Origin: Arachidicoccus rhizosphaerae
GTDB taxonomy: Bacteria; Bacteroidota; Bacteroidia; Chitinophagales; Chitinophagaceae
NCBI RefSeq assembly: GCF_900107765.1
Contig: NZ_FNQY01000005.1
Coordinates: forward strand, 172,195 to 236,194
Reading direction: 5' to 3'
DNA length: 64,000 nt
The translations under genes were made by a program, and so were the position numbers. Numbering within the stretch: position 1 is the first letter of the stretch; every line of letters starts with the position of its first letter. The notes under the pieces are model-generated. The model worked only from the letters and a program-made list of their open reading frames with translations. It was not told the DNA's origin and ran no database searches. Below are positions 1 through 9,102 of this stretch, in pieces.

Positions 1-474
1 GCTGACAACCTGATCATTTTGACGTTTTACAGCCTCCGGGCCATTTTTAAAAACTAACGACTATATTTGTGGGGCATGGTATAATACATTTCTAATTCGT
101 CAATTTAAATCTTTTAAAAATGGATAATTGTGAAGTGCATTATTATGTGCAGGCAAACCGGTTACAATATGTAGATCAGCTGCAATCTTTCAAGCGGCAT
201 GGCAGAACTTCGAACCGGATGACGCTTTTTACCTATCTCCCTGGGCAGGGCTGCCCTGAAACGGTTAATCTTTTCATTTTCAAGGAATTATTTAATAGCC
301 TGGCATTTCATTTCTGATTACTCACAGTGCATTTACAGGATTTGCAGGCCTGGTGGCACAAAACGCAGTCCTGCCCGCAATTTTTAATGAATTTGAGCTC
401 TAAAGGCCCGGATCAAATTTAAACAACTGAATATCAACACGTGTTATCCTATTTAACAGGAGCATTAAGCGAAT
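1..474. other. Intergenic region upstream of radC, no supported gene
   Basis: I see no recognisable gene here. A 65-codon open frame at 120..317 (+) has no family resemblance that I can identify. A match to the Bacteroidota -7 element, TATATTTG, lies at 62..69 (+), about 50 bases before that frame, but I find no -33 TTTG at the usual spacing. Just upstream of radC an AGGAG stretch lies at about 460..464. Confidence 0.5.
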
Positions 475-1167
475 ATGAAACAAAAAACGATTAAAGAGTG
501 GGCCGCCGATGACCGGCCCAGGGAGAAGCTCATAGAAAAGGGCGCCACAGCGCTGAGCAATGCCGAATTGCTGGCCATTTTAATCAATACAGGCAGCGCC
601 AAAGGGTCTGCCCTGGATATCGCTAAGACTTTACTGGATCTTCATGGCAACAAACTTCATTTAATTTCCCGGTTAACGGTCACTGAGATCATGAATTATA
701 AAATTCCAGGTCTGGGTATGGCTAAAGCCGTTGCTATTCATGCGGCCTTATCTTTATCTGCCAGAAAGGAACTGGAAGATAAATCCAGAAACCAGATCAC
801 CAGCTCCAATGATATGGCAGCCTTTTTAATCCCGCACATGGCGCATCTGCAATACGAAGTCTTTATGGCCGTCTATTTGAACAATGCCAACCATATTATT
901 CACCATAGGATCATATCTTCAGGAGGCCTCTCCGGCACCATAGTCGATATCAGGGTCATATTAAAAGGCGCCATTCAATGCAATGCAGTGGCAATGGTAG
1001 TAGCTCATAATCATCCAAGTGGTTCATTAAGACCAAGTGATCTGGACAAAAAGCTAACGGCCAAAATTCGATCGGCCGCCAGGACCATGGAAATAATACT
1101 CCTCGATCATATTATTGTTTCCGATAATGGGTTTTATAGTTTTTTAGATAATAATTTGTTGGAATAA
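475..1167 (+). CDS. radC: RadC family (UPF0758) JAB-domain protein
   Basis: This is a 230-residue RadC-type protein, the usual length for the family. The N-terminal half carries a helix-hairpin-helix-like region (around residues 60-95, including PGLGMAKAV). The C-terminal half is a JAB/MPN metalloprotease-like domain with the metal motif HNHPSGSLRPSDLD, which supplies the two histidines and the aspartate expected to bind zinc. Despite the name, a role in DNA repair is not established for the family. A purine-rich AGGAG lies about ten bases before the ATG. It stands alone, followed by about 280 bases before topA. Identity is secure, cellular function is not. Confidence 0.93.
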   Translation: MKQKTIKEWAADDRPREKLIEKGATALSNAELLAILINTGSAKGSALDIAKTLLDLHGNKLHLISRLTVTEIMNYKIPGLGMAKAVAIHAALSLSARKELEDKSRNQITSSNDMAAFLIPHMAHLQYEVFMAVYLNNANHIIHHRIISSGGLSGTIVDIRVILKGAIQCNAVAMVVAHNHPSGSLRPSDLDKKLTAKIRSAARTMEIILLDHIIVSDNGFYSFLDNNLLE

Positions 1168-1447
1168 GTCCTGAAAAAACTTCCCCGGTTGTAGCCGGGC
1201 CAATCTCAAATAAATTCCTAATGCAAAAAGAAGCGATATATTAACTGATAATCAATGAATAGCAATGGACAATCGCGGTAATATTCTGACAAAAAAAATA
1301 TTGCGCACTGTCAAAACAGCGGCGATAAGTTTAGAATTTATCCGTAAAATTCTCTTTGTACTTTCAACTTTTGTTTATTATTGCAAAATTGTACAGTCAT
1401 ATTAGAGAAGATTTCGTATTAAAAAAGAAGATAATCTAGATAGAAGA
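1168..1447. other. Intergenic region radC-topA
   Basis: No gene is visible in these 280 bases. They should contain the topA promoter. The stretch around 1350..1390 is AT-rich and has partial -33/-7 resemblance (TTTG, then a TATTATTG one base off the -7 consensus), but I would not call a site. Confidence 0.4.
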
Positions 1448-4069
1448 ATGGCAAAAAACTTATTAATAGTAGAGTCTCCTGCAAAAGCCAAGACCATTGA
1501 AAAGTTCCTCGGAAAGGACTTTGAGGTGGTGAGCAGCTATGGTCACATCAGGGATCTTGCAAAAGGAGACAACGGAATAGATATTGAAAAGGGCTTTAAG
1601 CCCGCTTATATAGTACCCGACGAAAAACTTAAAGTCGTCAGCTCTTTAAAATCCAAGGCCCAGAAAGCTGAGGAAGTCTGGTTAGCCTCGGATGAGGACC
1701 GGGAAGGGGAAAGTATCAGCTGGCACCTGGCCGAGGTGTTAAAATTAGACCCGGCCACGACCAAGCGTATTGTTTTCCATGAAATCACTAAACCTGCCAT
1801 CCAAAAAGCCATCCAGACACCGCGCACTATTGACTTAAACCTGGTGAATGCGCAACAGGCCAGACGTGTTTTGGACCGCCTGGTGGGTTTTGAGCTAAGC
1901 CCGGTGCTGTGGCGCAAAATCGGTATGACCGGAGGATTAAGCGCAGGCCGGGTACAAAGTGTGGCCGTTCGTCTGATTGTGGAAAGGGAAAGAGAAATCA
2001 TTGGCTTTACGGCTGAAAACAGTTTTAAAATAGATGGCTATTTTAAGGCAACGGATATCAGTGGCAAACCGGTTACTTTCAAAGCAGAAGGCCCTGCCAA
2101 ACTTCCCAACAGCAGCTCTGCTGAAAATTTCCTGAATTCCTGTAAAGGTGCCACTTATAAAGTAGCAGATATTCAGGTTAAACCAGCTAAAAGAACGCCT
2201 TCGGCCCCTTTCACTACTTCTACCCTCCAGCAGGAAGCCAGCCGCAAACTGGGTTTCGGGGTCAGTAAAACAATGCGGATTGCACAGACCCTTTATGAAA
2301 ACGGGCATATCACTTATATGCGTACTGACAGCATCAATTTAAGTGATACGGCGATGGCAGATATCAGCCAGGAAATTAAAACTGCTTACGGAAATCAGTA
2401 TTACCAGCCCCGTAAGTTTAAAAATAAAAATGAAAGTGCACAGGAAGCGCATGAGGCCATCCGTCCCACTTACATCAGTCAGCATAGTGTGGAAGGATAT
2501 GATGAGCGCAGGCTCTATGACCTGATCTGGAAAAGAACCATCGCTTCCCAGATGAGTGATGCTGCCTTTGAAAAGACCATTGCAAAGGTTGATATCTCCA
2601 CAAATAAAGAACAACTCACTGCCTCCGGGGAAGTCCTTAAATTTGACGGCTTTTTGAAAGTATATCTGGAAGGAAAGGATGATGAGGACGAAGAAGAACA
2701 GGAAGGCGTGTTACCTCCATTAACCGTCGGGCAGCAATTAGCATTTAAGGAAATGCTGGCCACTGAAAAATTCACCCGTCCGGCCCCTCGCTATACGGAA
2801 GCCTCTTTGGTAAAGAAGCTGGAAGAACTGGGTATCGGACGACCATCCACCTACGCCCCTACCATTACCACTATTATGAAGCGTAATTACGTGGAGAAAA
2901 GGGAAAAGGAAGGAACTCCAAGGGTGATTCATTTTATCAAACTGGACGAAAAACAACAGATTGCCAAATCTGAGAAAACAGAAATTACGGGTGCGGATAA
3001 AGGGAAACTGGTCCCCACAGACCTTGGTATGGTTGTAACAGACTTCTTAACAGAGCATTTTAAGAATGTCATGGACTACAACTTTACTGCACGTGTGGAA
3101 GCTGAATTTGACGAAATTGCAGAAGGTAAACTGGTCTGGAATAAGATGATTCACGCCTTTTATGGTCCATTTCATTTAAGTATTGAAGACACACTGGAAA
3201 ATGCAGGCCGTGCTACCGGGGAAAGAGAGCTAGGAGTTGACCCCGTCAGTGGAAAAAAAGTATATGCAAGAATGGGACGCTTTGGGCCTATGGTTCAGAT
3301 CGGAGAGCAGGAAGACGCTGAAAACAGAAAATTTGCCTCACTCAGAAAAGAGCAAAGCATTGAGACCATCAGCTTCGAAGAAGCAATGGACCTGTTTAAA
3401 CTACCTATGACGCTGGGTCAGTACAAAGGCCAGGAAGTACTCGCCAATGTTGGCCGGTTCGGTCCCTACGTTAAATGGGGTGAGAGCTTTATTTCACTTC
3501 CAAAAGGCAGTGATCCGCTGGAAACAACCATGGAACAGGCAATTGGTCTGATTGATGCTAAAATTCAGGCTGAGGCTCCTATCGGCTATTATCAGGAAAA
3601 ACCTGTCACCAAAGGCACCGGCCGGTTCGGTCCCTATATAAAATGGGAAGACTATTTTATCAATGTGCCTAAGGCATACGATTTTGATAACCTGAATCAG
3701 ACCGATATTGATGAGCTAGTCTCCAAAAAAATAGACAAAGAAGCCAACCGTTATATTCACAACTGGCCGGCTGAGAAAATCGCCATCGAAAATGGCAGAT
3801 GGGGGCCTTTTATTCGCTATGGCAAAATCTCCGTCAAACTTGGTAAAAGAAAGGACGGCGAACGCTTTACGGCTGAAGATTTGCAGGACATCACACTAGA
3901 AGAAGTCAAAAAGCTGATTGAAAAAGAATTGCCTGGCGCTTTTGATAAAAAAGCAAAAAAGGCAGCGCCTAAAAAGGCGGCCAAGAAAGCTGCACCCAAA
4001 AAAGCAGTGAAAAAGGCCGCACCTAAGAAAACTGCTAAAAAAGCAGCGCCTAAGAAAACGGCTAAATAA
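1448..4069 (+). CDS. topA: DNA topoisomerase I (type IA) with lysine/alanine-rich tail
   Basis: The 873-residue enzyme relaxes negatively supercoiled DNA through a 5'-phosphotyrosine intermediate. The Toprim domain starts at residue 4 (LLIVESPAKAKTIEKFLG, Glu9) and has the acidic motif DEDREGE from Asp82. The catalytic tyrosine is Tyr290 in ITYMRTDSI. The C-terminal part carries four degenerate topoisomerase C-terminal repeats centred on G-R-F/W-G-P (residues 610, 669, 725 and 783). None has the cysteines of a zinc ribbon. From about residue 832 to the end the protein is almost only lysine, alanine and proline, built on a nine-residue AAPKKxAKK period repeated about four times, like a histone H1 tail. 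This tail probably binds DNA nonspecifically. A strong hairpin terminator follows directly. Confidence 0.97.
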   Translation: MAKNLLIVESPAKAKTIEKFLGKDFEVVSSYGHIRDLAKGDNGIDIEKGFKPAYIVPDEKLKVVSSLKSKAQKAEEVWLASDEDREGESISWHLAEVLKLDPATTKRIVFHEITKPAIQKAIQTPRTIDLNLVNAQQARRVLDRLVGFELSPVLWRKIGMTGGLSAGRVQSVAVRLIVEREREIIGFTAENSFKIDGYFKATDISGKPVTFKAEGPAKLPNSSSAENFLNSCKGATYKVADIQVKPAKRTPSAPFTTSTLQQEASRKLGFGVSKTMRIAQTLYENGHITYMRTDSINLSDTAMADISQEIKTAYGNQYYQPRKFKNKNESAQEAHEAIRPTYISQHSVEGYDERRLYDLIWKRTIASQMSDAAFEKTIAKVDISTNKEQLTASGEVLKFDGFLKVYLEGKDDEDEEEQEGVLPPLTVGQQLAFKEMLATEKFTRPAPRYTEASLVKKLEELGIGRPSTYAPTITTIMKRNYVEKREKEGTPRVIHFIKLDEKQQIAKSEKTEITGADKGKLVPTDLGMVVTDFLTEHFKNVMDYNFTARVEAEFDEIAEGKLVWNKMIHAFYGPFHLSIEDTLENAGRATGERELGVDPVSGKKVYARMGRFGPMVQIGEQEDAENRKFASLRKEQSIETISFEEAMDLFKLPMTLGQYKGQEVLANVGRFGPYVKWGESFISLPKGSDPLETTMEQAIGLIDAKIQAEAPIGYYQEKPVTKGTGRFGPYIKWEDYFINVPKAYDFDNLNQTDIDELVSKKIDKEANRYIHNWPAEKIAIENGRWGPFIRYGKISVKLGKRKDGERFTAEDLQDITLEEVKKLIEKELPGAFDKKAKKAAPKKAAKKAAPKKAVKKAAPKKTAKKAAPKKTAK

Positions 4070-4101
4070 ACAATAATTTCCACTTAGGTAAGCAACTTAT
4101 C

Positions 4102-4140
4102 AAAGAGGTCGGTACGTTTAGATGCGTACCGACCTCTTTT
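4102..4140. terminator. Bidirectional terminator between topA and the 4200 gene
   Basis: The arms 4102..4116 and 4125..4139 form a perfect 15-bp stem (AAAGAGGTCGGTACG and its complement) around an 8-base loop. Flanking A and T runs let it act on both strands. The genes on either side converge here. Confidence 0.9.
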
Positions 4141-4199
4141 GTATTCATTATCGCTGATTACCGGTCTTGCCCATGCAGACGGGCCTTGGGGCCGGTTTA

Positions 4200-4592
4200 T
4201 CATACAACAAGACAACTAAAATATCTTTCGGATTTAAAAAAGGTAAAATAAAAAATAGTCGCAATATGTATGAGTACTACCGTTCCCAAAAAGATTCTGA
4301 AAGGCAGTCCCAGATAATCAAAATAAAAAAAACATATCCCCAGAATCAAGGCTACGATGTAAAATATATCGGCTACAAAGGGTTTAATTATTATCATTTG
4401 GGAAGTACCGGTTATCAGCACCTTATTACTTTTATACCACCCCTGCAATTGCAGTTTTACTACTGACTCGCCCTCAGGCAAATAGATCTGTTGTTTTTTG
4501 CCTCCGGTCAACAGGTAGTGCTGACCGGAAATTTCTACCTTCATTTTCTCAAAGGGGAGATATCCTTTTCTGACAATTTCCAACTGTGGCAT
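4200..4592 (-). CDS. Small membrane protein, uncharacterised
   Basis: I do not recognise the family of this 130-residue protein. Residues 1-70 look like a soluble beta-rich domain (IVRKGYLPFEKMKVEISG, then PEGESVVKLQLQGW). Two hydrophobic segments follow, roughly residues 73-93 and 98-117, so it is probably a cytoplasmic domain anchored by a membrane hairpin. It converges with topA across a shared hairpin terminator. An overlapping open frame on the other strand (4167..4466) has no membrane or domain logic and I take it as a shadow. The start at MPQLEIV is the only ATG near the 5' end. Confidence 0.6.
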   Translation of the reverse strand: MPQLEIVRKGYLPFEKMKVEISGQHYLLTGGKKQQIYLPEGESVVKLQLQGWYKSNKVLITGTSQMIIIKPFVADIFYIVALILGICFFYFDYLGLPFRIFLGTVVLIHIATIFYFTFFKSERYFSCLVV

Positions 4593-4690
4593 GATTGCTC
4601 TTTTTCATTTATTGAACCATAAAAATATGTTTTTTTCTCCTTTGGCCTAAAATAACCCGTTAAACCAACACACATTAGTACGATTCATAT

Positions 4691-4698
4691 TATCTTTG
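4691..4698 (+). promoter_or_regulatory. -7 promoter element for the fluoride riboswitch transcript
   Basis: TATCTTTG matches the Bacteroidota -7 consensus TAnnTTTG exactly and lies eight bases before the riboswitch aptamer begins, which is where the transcript should start. No clear -33 TTTG is seen at the usual distance. Confidence 0.6.
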
Positions 4699-4705
4699 AT
4701 GTGCA

Positions 4706-4831
4706 AAAGGAAATGGTGTCTTCCTACTTAACCGCTCCGGGGTAAATCTACCTTCACAGCTGATGGCGCCTACAAATAAACGTAAAACGTAATTAGGTCA
4801 CACCGACCTCTAATTTATTATTTGTAGGAAG
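4706..4831 (+). promoter_or_regulatory. Fluoride (crcB-type) riboswitch with expression platform
   Basis: The aptamer spans about 4706..4773. The first hairpin is GGAA-AUGGUGUC-UUCC at 4709..4724. The conserved AACCGC follows at 4730..4735. The 3' strand CUGAUGGCGCCUAC is at 4760..4773. Loop bases GGUGUC can pair with GGCGCC as the pseudoknot known for this riboswitch class. Downstream, CTACAAATAA (4770..4779) is perfectly complementary to TTATTTGTAG (4818..4827). The right arm overlaps the purine-rich AGGAAG just before the ATG at 4833. A second small hairpin lies between the arms (AGGTC/GACCT). I infer translational control: without fluoride the long arm pairs and masks the ribosome site, and with fluoride the aptamer holds its own 3' strand. 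Confidence 0.88.
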
Positions 4832-4832
4832 C

Positions 4833-6194
4833 ATGAAAAAAATCATTACTTCATTTGAACATGTAGCCATTTTAAAACATTTATTAAAATGGACGTTAAT
4901 AACTATTCCTGTAGCGCTGTTTGCAGGATCAGTGATTGCTTTATTTTTATGGCTATTGGAAAAAGTTACAGTGATCAGGTGGCACCATCCATGGTTACTG
5001 TTTTTGTTACCCGTGGCCGGTATCCTGATTTACCTGTCGTATTATTTTGGCGGCAAAAAAGCGGAGGCAGGCAATAACCTGATTGTGGATGAAATACATA
5101 AACCGGGTGGCGGTGTTCCATTCAGGATGGCCCCTCTGGTTCTAATCACAACAGTTGTGACACATTTATTTGGCGGATCTGCCGGCCGCGAAGGCACGGC
5201 TGTCCAGATTGGAGGAAGTATCGCCAGCTGGATCGGCAAAAAATTAAAACTTGACAAGGCAGATACAAAAATCCTGCTGATGACAGGGGTCGCTGCAGGC
5301 TTTGGGGCAGTATTTGGAACACCACTTACCGGAGCCATTTTTGCGCTGGAAGTTATTACGGTAGGAAAGATTAACCACAAAGCACTTTTGCCCTGTTTCA
5401 TCGCAAGTATACTGGCAGATATTGTCTGTAAGCAATGGGGCATTCACCATACGCAATATACCATTGCTTTCAAAAATATTCTGACAGACACAAACGGCAT
5501 GTTTCATATGAACTGGGTATTGCTAGCCAGTGTTATTTTGGGAGGTGTTTTATTTGGGCTGGCCAGTTATCTATTCAGCGAACTTTCTCACACCATTAAA
5601 AACTATAGTCAACGCTTCATTGCTAAAAAGTGGCTCATCCCTTTTATCGGAGGTTTAATTATTATTGGCCTAACCTACCTGGTGGGGACGGACAGTTATT
5701 TAGGTTTAGGAGTGGACAACCCGGATCCTAATGCAGTGAGTATACTCTCTTGTTTTAAAGCGGGTGGTGCAGGATATTTTAGCTGGTTTTGGAAACTGTT
5801 ATTTACGGCTATTACGCTAAGTATGGGTTTCAAAGGTGGCGAAGTCACGCCTTTATTTTTCATCGGAGCCGCACTAGGCAACGCTGTAGCGATGCTTACC
5901 GGGGCGCCGGTGGACCTGATGGCAGGCCTGGGATTTATCGGCGTCTTTGCGGGGGCAACCAATACCCCGATTGCCTGTACGCTAATGGGAGTCGAGTTAT
6001 TTGGAGGAGAAAATGCCATTTATTTTGCCATTGCCTGTTTTACCGCTTATTATTTCAGTGGCCATACGGGAATTTATTCGGCACAACGATTGGGCTTTTC
6101 AAAACTCACAGCGGAACATACCAGAGACAAGGAACTAACCTTGCAAAAAATCAGAAAAGAACGATTGAAAAACAAAAAGCATTTCAAATTTTAA
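4833..6194 (+). CDS. CLC-F type fluoride/proton antiporter
   Basis: This 453-residue polytopic membrane protein belongs to the CLC family. It carries the signatures of the fluoride-exporting branch rather than of chloride CLCs: GREGT with the gating glutamate at residue 120 (chloride CLCs have GREGP), GNNLI at residues 80-84 where chloride CLCs have GSGIP, and KGGEVTP at residues 334-340. It has no CBS domains. It should expel fluoride in exchange for protons, which fits the fluoride riboswitch immediately upstream. The first ATG after the ribosome-site region was chosen. A hairpin terminator follows about 100 bases downstream. The second CLC in the window has the chloride-type motifs, so the two are not simple duplicates. 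Confidence 0.93.
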   Translation: MKKIITSFEHVAILKHLLKWTLITIPVALFAGSVIALFLWLLEKVTVIRWHHPWLLFLLPVAGILIYLSYYFGGKKAEAGNNLIVDEIHKPGGGVPFRMAPLVLITTVVTHLFGGSAGREGTAVQIGGSIASWIGKKLKLDKADTKILLMTGVAAGFGAVFGTPLTGAIFALEVITVGKINHKALLPCFIASILADIVCKQWGIHHTQYTIAFKNILTDTNGMFHMNWVLLASVILGGVLFGLASYLFSELSHTIKNYSQRFIAKKWLIPFIGGLIIIGLTYLVGTDSYLGLGVDNPDPNAVSILSCFKAGGAGYFSWFWKLLFTAITLSMGFKGGEVTPLFFIGAALGNAVAMLTGAPVDLMAGLGFIGVFAGATNTPIACTLMGVELFGGENAIYFAIACFTAYYFSGHTGIYSAQRLGFSKLTAEHTRDKELTLQKIRKERLKNKKHFKF

Positions 6195-6289
6195 TCATTC
6201 ATCGACCAAACCGAATCTGGAAATATTCCATGCCCTAATCAGATTCATGGTGCCGGTAAAGAATCCTTAAGATGCAATGATCAGACTAT

Positions 6290-6327
6290 AAAAAAGGCAC
6301 CTTAAATGATACTAAGGCGCCTTTTTT
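6290..6327. terminator. Bidirectional terminator between the CLC-F and TonB-receptor genes
   Basis: AAAAAAGGCACCTTA (6290..6304) pairs with TAAGGCGCCTTTTTT (6313..6327) with one A-C mismatch and an 8-base loop. The flanking genes converge. Confidence 0.85.
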
Positions 6328-6345
6328 AATTATAATGACTGACTT

Positions 6346-8757
6346 CTATAGTTTGAAAGCGACTGTCATACTGTAACTTACCGGTGGTTGTGGATTTACA
6401 GACCAGTATCCAATATAGTATTCCTTATTGAGCAGATTATTGCCATTCAGAGAGACCCGGACATGTTTAGCATTATAAAACAAGGTAGCATTTAACAGTG
6501 TATAAGAAGGCAATTCAAATACTCCTGTCTCGCTGTTGTCTATCACTTTATAAACACCTGCATAATTACCGCCAAGGCCAAATCCGAAATTACTCAATTT
6601 ACCTTTTTGAATCGTATAAGTTCCCCAGAAATTCGCCAGATCCTGCGGCCCCTGACCACCTGGCGCACGACCTTTCTCCGTATAAAAATCAGTTTTATTA
6701 GAACTTATATTTTCGATTTTATTGTGTGTATAACCGGCAATTAAACTCAGACCAAGGATGGGATCAGATTTTATGTCGATATCAAATCCCCGGCTTCTGA
6801 CCTTGCCCCTTTGATCAAAGTCATTCATATTGTCTTCAAGCGGTGTTACTCTGTTTTCTACCTTTATATCATAATAGGATGCTGTAACGGCCAGTTTATT
6901 TTGGATAATATTAGTTTTAATGCCGGCTTCCCATTGATTGGCATGCTCGGGAGAGAAGGTTTTAAATTGCGGATTTTTTCCCTCTTTATCCGTAACCGTT
7001 TGAGGTGCTACATTCATAAAAGAGTTCTGATAGTTCCCGAATATAGAGACTTTATCTAAGACCGGTTGATAGACCAACCCGAATTTCGGGCTTAATGCGA
7101 ACTGATCAAAATCATCGTCTTTATCACTCTTTTCTCCTTTGTTATCAAAATAATCAGCTCTAAGGCTTAATAAAACCGATAATTTCGGAGTAAAATTAAT
7201 CACATCAGATACATATGCCGCGTAGGTCTGTTTACTGGTATTACTCAAAGAATTGCCCGCACTTGCCAGAAGACTATCTATGGAAGCGGTAGTAAGATAT
7301 ACGGGATGGGCTTCATCCAATTGAATAACCTCTCCCTCCGGGGTAACTAAACGAGCAACAGCATAACCCGCCCCATTATTGGTGATTTGTTGAGAAAAAT
7401 AATCCAGCCCCAGTAATAACCGGTTACGGACCGACCCGATCTTAAAATCAGCATTAAAATTCTGCTGTGCATCAAAAACTCTGTTATTTTGATTTTCCTT
7501 TGTGAAATACTGTACAAACTGATTACTTCCCAGGTCATTACCATATATATACCCATAATATCCGTCCGCCCATGAAATACTTCTGGAAATGGCTGTCTGC
7601 GAACTCCATACACCAGAAATCTTATAGTTCATCTGCGCCTGAATATTAAACCTAGGATTCTTGATCGATAAATCATTGGAAGTAAAAGACAAATCAGGAT
7701 TGAGTTTCAGTTCTGCAATATTTTTAAATGATAAGGCATCTGACCGATTGGTGTTAAAAAATACAGGAGCCACTGCCCTTTGTTCCTGATAAATCTCCGC
7801 CATAAAATCAAAACTTAAACGATCACTGGCCTTATAAGTAAATGAAGGGGCTAACAGAAAAGATTTTTTGAATCCCGCATCCTGAAAACTATTCTCAGTA
7901 TGATAATCTGCAACCATTCTAAAGGCCATACTGTCATTAAGCGGCGTGTTATAATCTGCTGTTATCTGGCTTAAGCCAAAGCTACCGCCCGTATAGCTCA
8001 GCATCCCTCCTTTTTCAAAATATGGTTTTTTGGTAATTACATTAATAACTCCTCCGTAACCCACAAAATTAGCTCCATATAAAGTCCCGGAAGGGCCTTT
8101 AAGTACCTGAATCTCCTCGATATTAGCTGGATCCAGATCCCCGGCCGTAAAACCTGGCAGGCCGTTATACAGGGATGGTTGCGCTTCAAATCCTCTGAGC
8201 GCAAAATAACTGGCACCATCTCCGGCTCTGCCGGTAGAAGCCCAGGTTCTGGAAATTCCAGGCACATTACGCAATGCATCATCAAAATTCGTAATCCCTT
8301 GTTGTTGTATTAGATCCGTCCCTACACTGCTATATACCTGTGGGTTCTCCAGATTTTTAAGTGGCATCTTTTGAACGCCATAAGTTACCTTATTGCCCAA
8401 TTGATTCTGATTAGCCAGAACGATTACATCGGCCAGTTCTGCATAGCTTAAATTAATAATAAAATCTTCCTTTAAACGCGCGCCATTTTGAATTTCAATA
8501 CTTTTTGTCTGCGTCTCAATACCAAGTCCGCTCACTTGTAAAACATAACTTCCTCCTGCAGGTATATCAATATGGTAATTTCCGTTAACGTCACTGATAT
8601 CGCCCCAATTCCTTCCTTCGATGCGGACTGCCAGCTGGCTGGCAGCCTTCCCGTCTGTTGTTGAAATATGCCCGCTGATGACTGCTTTTTGTGCCATCAG
8701 AAGCAACGGGCAGCCCAGCATTAAACACAAATTGAATAAAATCTTTAAAGGTTTCAT
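6346..8757 (-). CDS. TonB-dependent siderophore-type outer membrane receptor
   Basis: The 803-residue protein begins with a signal peptide ending near LLLMAQ (residue 22). A carboxypeptidase-regulatory-like beta-sandwich domain (about 25-95) follows, then a plug domain (about 120-245, with DALRNVPGISR, ALRGF and VLKGPSGTLYGA) and a 22-strand-type barrel. The plug sequences resemble TonB-dependent siderophore receptors rather than SusC proteins, and the length fits. It should import a ferric chelate across the outer membrane using TonB energy. No siderophore synthesis, TonB or inner-membrane transporter gene is nearby, and I find no convincing Fur box in the 345 bases upstream. The substrate is therefore unknown. 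Confidence 0.9.
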   Translation of the reverse strand: MKPLKILFNLCLMLGCPLLLMAQKAVISGHISTTDGKAASQLAVRIEGRNWGDISDVNGNYHIDIPAGGSYVLQVSGLGIETQTKSIEIQNGARLKEDFIINLSYAELADVIVLANQNQLGNKVTYGVQKMPLKNLENPQVYSSVGTDLIQQQGITNFDDALRNVPGISRTWASTGRAGDGASYFALRGFEAQPSLYNGLPGFTAGDLDPANIEEIQVLKGPSGTLYGANFVGYGGVINVITKKPYFEKGGMLSYTGGSFGLSQITADYNTPLNDSMAFRMVADYHTENSFQDAGFKKSFLLAPSFTYKASDRLSFDFMAEIYQEQRAVAPVFFNTNRSDALSFKNIAELKLNPDLSFTSNDLSIKNPRFNIQAQMNYKISGVWSSQTAISRSISWADGYYGYIYGNDLGSNQFVQYFTKENQNNRVFDAQQNFNADFKIGSVRNRLLLGLDYFSQQITNNGAGYAVARLVTPEGEVIQLDEAHPVYLTTASIDSLLASAGNSLSNTSKQTYAAYVSDVINFTPKLSVLLSLRADYFDNKGEKSDKDDDFDQFALSPKFGLVYQPVLDKVSIFGNYQNSFMNVAPQTVTDKEGKNPQFKTFSPEHANQWEAGIKTNIIQNKLAVTASYYDIKVENRVTPLEDNMNDFDQRGKVRSRGFDIDIKSDPILGLSLIAGYTHNKIENISSNKTDFYTEKGRAPGGQGPQDLANFWGTYTIQKGKLSNFGFGLGGNYAGVYKVIDNSETGVFELPSYTLLNATLFYNAKHVRVSLNGNNLLNKEYYIGYWSVNPQPPVSYSMTVAFKL

Positions 8758-9102
8758 ACTATGATTGGATTTAGAAAATAATTTTACTAGCCCGACTAAC
8801 TAATGAGATGCTTTGCATTGAGCAGAAAACGGGGAGAGATACACATTCTCTATTTATTCCGGCAAATACAATCGAGCAGCTTTACATAAATCTGCTGTAG
8901 CTTTCCGGACAGATCAACTTTGTCTGCTTAATACGGCGCAAAAATAATTCATACAGGGCCATTGGATTTACGACATCGGGAATAAATTCAATAGGATGGC
9001 CACTTTAAAATAGGGCATTAAGCCATAAGGGGGCGAGCCTGTGTAGACGGGCCGCCCCCTTTAATATTGCAGTCCAGGTATCTGAAATTGTAATGAGCGT
9101 TT
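8758..9102. other. Intergenic region with GC-rich hairpin
   Basis: There is no gene in these 345 bases. The part next to 8757 should hold the receptor promoter, but no exact -7 element is seen. An inverted repeat with arms AAGGGGGCG (9027..9035) and CGCCCCCTT (9053..9061) follows the end of the MarR-GNAT gene. It is probably that gene's terminator, although the T run on the minus strand is short. Confidence 0.5.

Noticed and set aside
198..222. GGTTCGAA-like segment on the minus strand resembling a tRNA T-loop
   Set aside because: The flanking bases do not pair as a T stem and no acceptor or anticodon arms are found.
120..317. 65-codon open frame on the + strand after a -7-like element
   Set aside because: The protein shows no recognisable family or secondary structure pattern, and a single -7 match without a -33 is weak support.
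3817..4083. Minus-strand open frame, rich in Ala and Phe, antisense to the topA tail
   Set aside because: It is the mirror of the repetitive lysine/alanine codons and has no independent signal.
4167..4466. 99-codon + strand frame opposite the small membrane protein
   Set aside because: It has no domain or membrane pattern, while the minus-strand frame has both and converges on the shared terminator.
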